Origin: Anthopleura xanthogrammica
Lineage: Eukaryota; Cnidaria; Anthozoa; Actiniaria; Actiniidae
Assembly: GCA_964019055.1 (NCBI GenBank)
Contig: OZ025217.1
Coordinates: forward strand, 2,984,501 to 3,048,500
Reading direction: 5' to 3'
DNA: 64,000 nt
Shown: piece after piece, positions 57,801 to 64,000 of the stretch
Layout: every line of letters starts with the position of its first letter
How positions within the stretch are numbered: position 1 is the stretch's first letter
The notes under the pieces: model-generated
Databases searched by the model: none
What the model was told of the DNA's origin: nothing
What the model saw: only the letters and a program-made list of their open reading frames with translations
Made by a program: the position numbers and the translations under genes

Positions 57801-58321
57801 GATAATTTTTGAAAAGGACGAAAATTAGGTCGAATTTTGTGATGGAATTTGAATTCACTTTCTTTTTAAATTCCCGTGTTTTGAAATGGTTAAAAATGGG
57901 AAACAATTGTTCATAGAAATGGTATCAAATAGCAAGAAATAGCCAAAACTTTTTCGGAGAGACAAATAACTTAAAAACGAGTAAAAAAATCGTTTTGCGA
58001 ACTTTGAGATATGAAGAAAAAGAACACTAAAAAGAAGAAAATAATGTTTTTCTTGAATACATGATTCGGCAAGTGTTGGCATGCTGCTCAGTTTTCTCAT
58101 CACGAAACACTCACTTACGACTAAGCGTGGCTCTGTGGCTCCACTTGATTGCTAAACAGTTCACTGGCCCAGATGCCAATTTTGGTACATTTGGAAAGAA
58201 GAACATACTATGATTAAAGAAATTTGAGATTCTAACCTTCAACAATGGTCTCAATAAAACTATTTGTTCCACTAGGAAGTAACGGTTCATTCAAGTGTCT
58301 TCTTCCTCTGCCTCGATCCAT
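45819..58321 (-). CDS. Predicted 856-residue type II membrane protein with tailspike G2-like region
   Basis: I do not recognise a named family for the whole protein. Coding exons in order are 58237-58321, 54015-54787, 53386-53584, 51458-51565, 50477-50527, 49644-49964, 48056-48409, 47041-47201, 46682-46787 and 45819-46231; all phases fit. Residues 29-190 are Ser/Thr-rich with acidic patches, like an activation domain. Residues about 193-355 have a basic stretch (SRKDKKARQR) then alternating hydrophobic strands. Residues about 406-630 (VVVGFFPSDG, AVMAGVISRSAYIEAEVP, VIGMIGVQVEGSVRTGERIY, LLGMAMEP) resemble phage neck/tailspike Peptidase_G2 (IMC) self-cleaving domains. A basic KKTWRR then precedes one helix (about 634-654). 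The remaining 200 residues carry eight Cys and a hydrophobic tail. This layout recalls MYRF, which trimerises, self-cleaves and releases a transcription factor; that parallel is inference. If the first exon is wrong, ATG 54797 is the fallback start. Confidence 0.82.
46291..46364. repeat. (AGTCCAG)n heptamer repeat
   Basis: About ten perfect copies of AGTCCAG lie in the last intron of the membrane protein gene. They generate an artefactual open frame of repeated LDSGLWT on the minus strand. Confidence 0.95.
46888..46995. mobile_element. Inverted-repeat element GCCCATTTCAGACCA...TGGTCTGAAATGGGC
   Basis: Perfect 15-base ends surround an AT-rich core with TTAATAAAAGAACA. A related element spans about 51630-51770, and half-matches with GTCTGAAATG / GTCCTAAAATGGGAAA are near 24853 and 63234. 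Confidence 0.7.
47394..47594. repeat. (AAAAT)n pentanucleotide microsatellite
   Basis: About 40 copies of AAAAT, with a few AT and AAAAC variants, lie in the intron between exons 7 and 8 of the membrane protein gene. Confidence 0.97.
48664..49569. repeat. Polypurine minisatellite (GGAGGCAA/GGAGGCAT)n
   Basis: About 0.9 kb of the 8-base unit GGAGGCAA or GGAGGCAT, nearly all purine plus a single C or T per unit on the plus strand. A longer block with GGCATAAAGGCTATTAAGGAGG recurs at 48941 and 49211, so a roughly 270-bp segment was itself duplicated. A related block is at 48765. Minus-strand open frames of up to 349 codons (repeating PPCLLASL) are artefacts. It sits in the intron between exons 6 and 7. 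Confidence 0.97.
50141..50431. repeat. Three tandem copies of a ~105-bp unit
   Basis: Units starting at about 50141, 50240 and 50347 share TCATGTCT-CAAGAAAG-GTCCCAGA, GCAAACAAGGA-TGGCACTCCACA-TAGGGA and GTGCAT-TGTA-GAAAC. They lie in the intron between exons 5 and 6 of the membrane protein gene. Confidence 0.9.
50718..50884. mobile_element. Inverted-repeat element TATAGAGGCTTTGCACCATCAC
   Basis: AGAGGCTTTGCACCATCACA on the left matches the complement of GTGATGGTGCAAAGCCTCT on the right; GCTGCCATGACAGGAG pairs with CTCCTGTCATGGC. About 167 bp, non-coding. Confidence 0.85.
51159..51395. repeat. ~65-bp minisatellite (GATGGGTGTATGGTGTTTAT)
   Basis: Four units with GGTACAGATAGGTGATGGGTG and TGTTATATATGGTGTTGTTA; the third is shortened. 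It lies 60 bases from exon 4 of the membrane protein gene and creates an artefactual 96-codon plus-strand frame. Confidence 0.93.
52925..53054. mobile_element. MITE of the TAGACC...GGTCTA family, copy D (diverged, reversed)
   Basis: It contains GTGACGTCAAAGCAGC on the left and ATTGAGCTGCATTCCAACGTGCTGC on the right, the reverse of the other copies' left end, with an eroded middle. It lies in the intron between exons 3 and 4 of the 856-residue membrane protein gene. Confidence 0.65.
53831..53956. mobile_element. Inverted-repeat element TGTAGTTATAAATCAC...GTGCTTTATAACTGCA
   Basis: Ends GTGTAGTTATAAATCACTTA and CTCGTGCTTTATAACTGCAC are near complements, and GGGATTGGCA pairs with TGCCAATCCC. The 126-bp hairpin lies 59 bases from exon 2 of the membrane protein gene. 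Confidence 0.75.
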
Positions 58322-59599
58322 AACTGCTATTTCAACCAAAAGAAACTTTATCAAATCTTTACTGACTTCTGCTTTGCTTAATACTGAAGAATCACTCAGT
58401 GTTACAAATTCTGATCGTAGTTTCGCTATCAATCAGAGAGAGTCGGTTGTGTTTGGCGAATCGAAAATCCTATCGATTATATATGCAGCTTCAACTAGTC
58501 TACGGGTTTTCCCTGAATATCATTTGCTTGGCTATTCTTGGTTGGTGTGTTAGTTACAGCGATAGTGAAGTGCTGAATCAACTACGTCACACGTAGGGAT
58601 CGATACCATTCATTAGCATTCTTGATATTTTTGTTTATGAAGTGTAACGTTTGTTTTATTAAACCCTTAAAATCCTTTATGGAGGCCTGAAGTTCACTCA
58701 ATACTCGAGGAAGCTTTGTGATATATATTCTTGGTTTTTAGGACATAAAAGTCCTGAATTTCATACTTATTTCAAAATGCTTTTTCTACAGTCACTGATA
58801 TCTCGAGTACCGCTTTAACTTTAGTCACTAAATCAAATCTCTGTTATCATTTTTGTTTATCTTTCGTTAACTAAGCTTTTGAAAAGCTCTCTTAACACAA
58901 ACAGGTAAACACAGAAAAAAATGATGATAGAAAAGGCCTTTTTTATTCTGTAGATATGCTCTCAGGAAAAAAAAACACGAAGTTGAATCGTGAATAATTT
59001 GACATTTTTTTTTACAAAGAGAAGCTCAAAATAAAATGTTAGTTACAGCCTTGAAGCACATTTTAAAAACAAAAATAAACAAGCAATCACGGTAATTACT
59101 TCCTTCTAATTAACATAAATCCTCGAACTTCCAAAACATCCGCTCGGTCTGGTAAAACATTGCATTCTGGGACATTCAAATGACTTCCGTCAAGTGTTGT
59201 GATTGGACGATTGGTAGAGTTCCTGAATTTCTATTGGCTTAGAGCACTGGACGGAAGTCATTGGGACCGGTTTTGTGGAGGCGTAAATTTTCAACTCCAA
59301 TGTGAAAAATAAAAAGTTAACCAACTTCCAACTATGTTGTAAAACAATTTACACCATTTTTTTACTTGGGATGGAAGCCACTTATCCGCTGAAGAAAGGC
59401 AATCGTACAGATTTCATGGAAAATGGGGGAAAAACATGAACAAAATTTGCCATAGGAACATCCGTTAGCTAGCCAGACAAAATTATAATTAGAATATTGA
59501 GATAAATAAACTTGTACATCCGTAAACAAATAAGTGGCTGAAAATGTAAATGGAACAAATAAGCAAGCAAAGAAACTTTAATGAATCTATGAAATAGAG

Positions 59600-59975
59600 G
59601 AATCATTAGAGCATATTTCGTATGAGTGGGAAACACTCTGTACTGACGTACATCAACTCCACGGTACGACATGTCGCATGATGATGTTGAAATGGCTTCC
59701 CATAATAATGGTTATCGTATGGGTGGGAAACATGCGATACTGACTTACAGCACGTACACGGTAAGACATGCCATAACATTGAAATGGCTTCCTATAAGAA
59801 TGGTTATCGTATGAGTGGGAAACATAAGGTAGTGACTTACAGCACGTACACGGTACGACATGCCGTAACATACAAACAGATGGCTTCTCATTGTCTTCCA
59901 GTAATTTATCCTCTCAGACCACACGCTTAGTTAGGGCTCCGGTAAGATAAGGCACGGCTAAAGTACTGCTATAGT
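59600..59975. repeat. Short tandem/dispersed repeat ATGGCTTCC...CGTATGAGTGGGAAAC
   Basis: Three diverged units (about 59610, 59700, 59790) carry GGTTATCGTATG-GTGGGAAACAT and CAGCACGTACACGGTA-GACATGCC. A related single unit is at 32310-32410, and CTTCCAGTAATT at 59896 matches 32567. Confidence 0.7.
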
Positions 59976-62042
59976 ATGCATGGATATAGGAATTTGCCGT
60001 ATCGTTTCTTACTCCAAAACCGCCGTATAAACATGCTTAAAGAATTGAAGGACGAAAATGAATGAACAATTGAGTATATTGTCAGAGAACATGAAAAAAA
60101 AAAAAAAAAAAAGAAAGAAAGAATTGAAGTTAGACAATCAAAAAAGCATCTAAACTTACTATAAACAAAAGCCACATTTCATAAATTAACAATATAAAAC
60201 GAACAAACAAAACATTAAAAAAATCGCTGAAAACAAATTCAAATCTTTGAACGGAAAGTAGTTTCTGCAGTCCGAATGCTTTAACCAATTCTTTTCGTGT
60301 TTAAGTTAAATTAAGAATGATAAATTTGAGTCAAATTTGATTGAGGAGATGTTGCAAAACTTCCACAATTGAGTTGGGCTGACTTATGGAAATTTCGAAA
60401 AAAAAAAAATGTGGTTTGCGATCATTCAACTGACAAAAAGACATGGCCGCCATGTTGGTTGAAAAAAGTCAAGATGGCGGCGAGGAAAAACAGCAAAATG
60501 TAACGAGATATATTTACGAATTATTCAATGTCGTTAACTACAACAAAATAGAGAATGTACTTTTGTCCAAGCTTGGCTTTTGTGCTAAATACACATGTAT
60601 AAAGTAGAATATGCGTGTTCGAAAAACAAAACGAATTGGGGTCCCTGTGGTTAGCCAAGACATGACTAGTTGCACCACTTCCTTTCTAGAATCTTACACA
60701 GTGTAGACGGTTTTCACGGCAACCAAAATAAAAAGGAGGCCATTGATTCATTTATACTTCCCCCTGTAGAAACTGAGCTCTTAAAAAGTATCTTAAAATA
60801 GATTCTTTCTAGATATGTATTGTTATTTGGCTGAATGCTTAGATATCTATATTTATAATGAATAATTTATCATTAACATTGTTGCTTTTTAAAAATAATT
60901 TTTACATAATTATTGTACATAAATATTTTTTATATCGTTAAATTTCACTACTTTTCCATCCAATGATTATTTTTCATCCCTTTTCGCTTCGTCCGGTTAA
61001 AATTATCGCTCTTCCCCAGGTTTACCCCCCACCCCCGATGCAGTAACTCCCACATGGAAAGAAAAACTGAAATGAAAGGAAAGCTTAATAGTAAAACTAA
61101 AAAATTTCATTTTGGAGACCGGAAGTTTTCGTTTCATGAAAGAAAGTAGGATTGGATTCGAACTGAGGTCATAATCGAAGGGGTTTCTGAGTCTGCTTTC
61201 TAATATTATAACTGATAATCCTTAGTTTCATTCATATGACAAATCGGCTTATATTCCCCAGTTAACCTTATATGTGCTCGTAAACAGAGGAGTTTCATCA
61301 TATATGTGGTACGCGTGAACCGAGGAATTTCGCATCGGCCATGTTGTTGGACAAGAACAATACCATTTTTTACGCACGAAAAGTGAGTTTTCAGTTATAC
61401 AAAATCGGATCTATTCAGTTTATGGCTCTTCGTCCGCAGTTATCCACTGTCACATTGTATCCTTAAAAACTTGAAAAGCGTGACTTTGAATTTCGATACT
61501 GAGCTTATTGAGAGTGATTTCATATTCCCTAAAATTTACTTAATTTAGGGAATCACGAACATATCATGGGGGCTCTAATTTAAGTTTTTCTTAAAACTTT
61601 TCTATAAAACAAATAATAATAATAATAAATAAATACATAAACTGTATAATTTATTTATTTACAACAATTTATTTAGGACTATATTTCAACATCTAGATTA
61701 TTTCTCTTCAACAATTTCGTATCAAGAAAAATTTAACATAAATGTAAATGACAATGATAATAAATAAATATATAATCTGTACAATTTATAATAAAAAACA
61801 ACAACAACAACAATAATAATAATAATAATGATGATATAGTTCTTAATTAGGATTCTTGACTTAATATTATCAATCTATTCATATATTAGTTCTTTCTTTA
61901 ATATTACTTTCTTTTCTCTCGCATTCCTTATTTTATTGGGACATATATTTATACTACATATATATTTATATATATGAAAACATTTAGATTATAATAGCCG
62001 TTAGGTTGCACTATTAGGTTGTACTACAATGAGCTATTTTAT

Positions 62043-62430
62043 TGTCACTCAATATCACACTCTATTTCATATAATAAACTAATAGACTTAAAAGAGTTTA
62101 TTGCATATATTAGTTTATTATATAAAATAGAGTGTGATATTGAGTGACATCAAAATGATAAAATTGATATCTCCACTCCCACCAGTGGCCAGTGGGGATA
62201 CGATTTATATCAACACTGATGGTGTCAAATTTCGACTTTTTGCTCTGCAAGTCTCAAATTCCCCATTATTTTTCATTGAAGATTTTATATAATAAATAGA
62301 ACATTACATGGCCGCTTGGAGATACGAAGTTTATCTTCTCGTGCTGATATTATCTCTCACGAGTGAGCGCAGCGAGTATCAACACTCAAAGATAAAATTC
62401 GTATCTCCGCGCGACCATGTAATATCCTAT
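62043..62430. mobile_element. Foldback element, copy 2 (reversed relative to 42341)
   Basis: It matches 42341-42650 in opposite orientation over CCCACCAGTGGCCAGTGGGG, TGTCAAATTTCGACTTTTTG and CATGGCCGCTTGGAGATACG. Its left end adds a palindrome TATTTCATATAATAAACTAA-...-TTAGTTTATTATATAAAATA absent from copy 1. Confidence 0.8.
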
Positions 62431-62739
62431 ATTTATCAATACAAAGTACACGTAAATACGATTAAATGATAATAATAATAATAATTTAATAATTTATATA
62501 GCGTAAATTACATGGATTATGACCAAACACGCTTTACAATAATCATGATAAAATAAGCAATAATAATAAAAAATAGATAAATAATTAATCAATTATAATC
62601 TATATAAAAATGCTACATTTCATTAATTACTAGATAAGATTAATAAAGCCTTAAAAAGCTACTATATATATTTAAAAATATATATACTCATAACTAGCCA
62701 TAAGCTTGCCTAAAAAGATATGTCTTAAAACGTGATTTA

Positions 62740-62952
62740 CAGTGAGGACACTCGAACCATGAACACTTGATATTTTTATATTTTTTATTTTACGAACTTT
62801 CTACTGCTTCAAACCTTCTGAAAATGAAGCACTGAACTCAAATAATCTTATTGTTCAAAATAAATCATATTTCCAATCGATTCACACAAGGGATAAAGGA
62901 GAAAAAAGTATGAAAAAACCTCAAAGTGTTCACGGTTCGAGTGTCCTCACTG
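62740..62952. mobile_element. Tc1/mariner-like MITE with TA target duplication
   Basis: Ends CAGTGAGGACACTCGAACCA and GGTTCGAGTGTCCTCACTG are near-perfect complements over about 32 bases, each flanked by TA (62738-62739, 62953-62954). It is 213 bp and non-coding. Confidence 0.8.
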
Positions 62953-64000
62953 TAAATGTTTCAATACACTGGATTAAACGTAGTTCTTTCATTAAATAAA
63001 TAATAAATGAATAGATCAACTAATACAAATTAAAAACTAAACTCATTCATATTATCACGAGAAAAAAAATTGATAACTCTTTGCTCTCGTTTCAGTGGGC
63101 AACTGAACATTTCCAATTCATCGATCAATATTGATGAACTAATGATTATTTGTTCGAGTTCGATACTAAATTTTCCAAATGCGTTCCCGATCAGTTCATA
63201 AAGAAATATAACTCAAGGGAATGATTAAAACACGGTCCTAAAATGGGAAAGCGTTGTACCCCAGTGGATTAAATCTACCAGAAGTTTCGTATAATGTTTT
63301 TAAAAGAAAGAAATAAGAACAAAAATAAAAAAAGGTATAAATGAAAATCAATTCGTACCCAGTCTCCTCGGCCAGCAATTTCAAATATTTTGAAAATAGT
63401 TGACTTCAAAATATAACAAAAAAAACTTGTGGGTTGGAATGGGTGTGCAAGGAATACACTCCCTAGCGCACTCTCTCACGACTAGCCGACGAACTGACGG
63501 CGACAAGGTTCTGTCATCGCACTCGAAAGTTTTTGTGTTATGAAGTGTTAAGTTGTTCAAAGTACTTGACTAGAATAGTCATAAGTGTTGAGTAATTCGA
63601 TGAACGAGACAAGAGGAGCCATACCTGGGAGTGCTTTAAGTGCTGGGATCAAGGACACTCGAATTTATTGGTATAACTTATCGCCAATATAACACGCCTA
63701 TCCCAAACATTTACTCCACGCACGAGTTTTGCGTGCAGGTCCCAGAAACGCTAATTACAGATCACGTGACCACTCCTTTGAACACTGATTTACTCATTTC
63801 CGATCAACGCTTCTAGAAAACACATCGACATATGAATATTAAAAAATATATCATACACTAAAGAATACTACGAAATGTTAAGTTAAAAAATTATATTTTT
63901 AAATTTTTAATTTTGGGCTACCTGTGGTTTGTCGACATCTTTATTTTCAAAATGGTTAGTTCTGATTTTTAGGTCTTTTTTTTGAAAAAATTTAAAAAGT

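Larger units (their letters stand above)
58322..64000. other. Right-end region without recognisable genes
   Basis: Both strands were read. Contents are AT-rich sequence, an inverted repeat ATGACTTCCGTC...GACGGAAGTCAT (59179-59262), a repeated ACATGCCGTAACATTGAAATGGCTTCC-type block (59600-59900, also 32330-32420), a (AAT)n tract near 61800, the reversed foldback (62043-62430) and a TA-flanked MITE (62740-62952). It may hold the promoter and 5' UTR of the membrane protein gene; none can be pinned down. Confidence 0.6.

Overview
This is an intron-rich animal genome segment. The best guess is a cnidarian, probably an anthozoan (sea anemone or coral). That rests on very conserved animal gene families with many short exons, AT-rich introns, a tandem pair of SWEET sugar transporters, and dense short palindromic elements. 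Species is not provable from the window. No bacterial-type operons, CRISPR arrays, rRNA genes or intact autonomous transposons were seen.

Layout, left to right. (1) Minus strand, 528-6262: the first ten coding exons of an RNF126/RNF115-type RING-H2 ubiquitin ligase; the last exon(s) lie beyond the left edge. (2) Plus strand, 9911-28993: a complete Unc13/Munc13 gene, reconstructed as 46 coding exons and about 1565 residues, with C2A, C1, C2B, MUN/MHD and C2C modules. (3) Minus strand, 31601-36427 and 37533-40395: two tandem SWEET (SLC50) sugar transporters of 216 and 214 residues, with the same exon phases and identical lengths for the first five exons. (4) Minus strand, 45819-58321: a ten-exon gene for a predicted 856-residue single-pass membrane protein. 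It has a long Ser/Thr-rich N-terminus, a basic/beta-rich middle, a region resembling phage tailspike 'G2' autoprocessing domains, one transmembrane helix and a Cys-rich ectodomain. This is the least familiar gene here and the best candidate for something undescribed. (5) 58322-64000: no supportable gene; palindromic elements and simple repeats.

The genes are not a functional cluster. RNF126-like and Unc13 are divergently arranged; Unc13 and SWEET A converge. Exon borders were assigned by reading splice signals and requiring phase continuity. Each gene model keeps an open frame across every junction, which is strong internal support.

Repeats: at least ten kinds of short foldback/MITE-like elements, several at two to four copies; a 492-bp tandem duplication interrupted by nested palindromes; a 0.9-kb polypurine minisatellite; and several microsatellites in introns. 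The many long proline/leucine/cysteine- or histidine-rich open frames at 13.4-13.9, 28.0-28.2 and 48.4-49.6 kb are products of these repeats, not genes.
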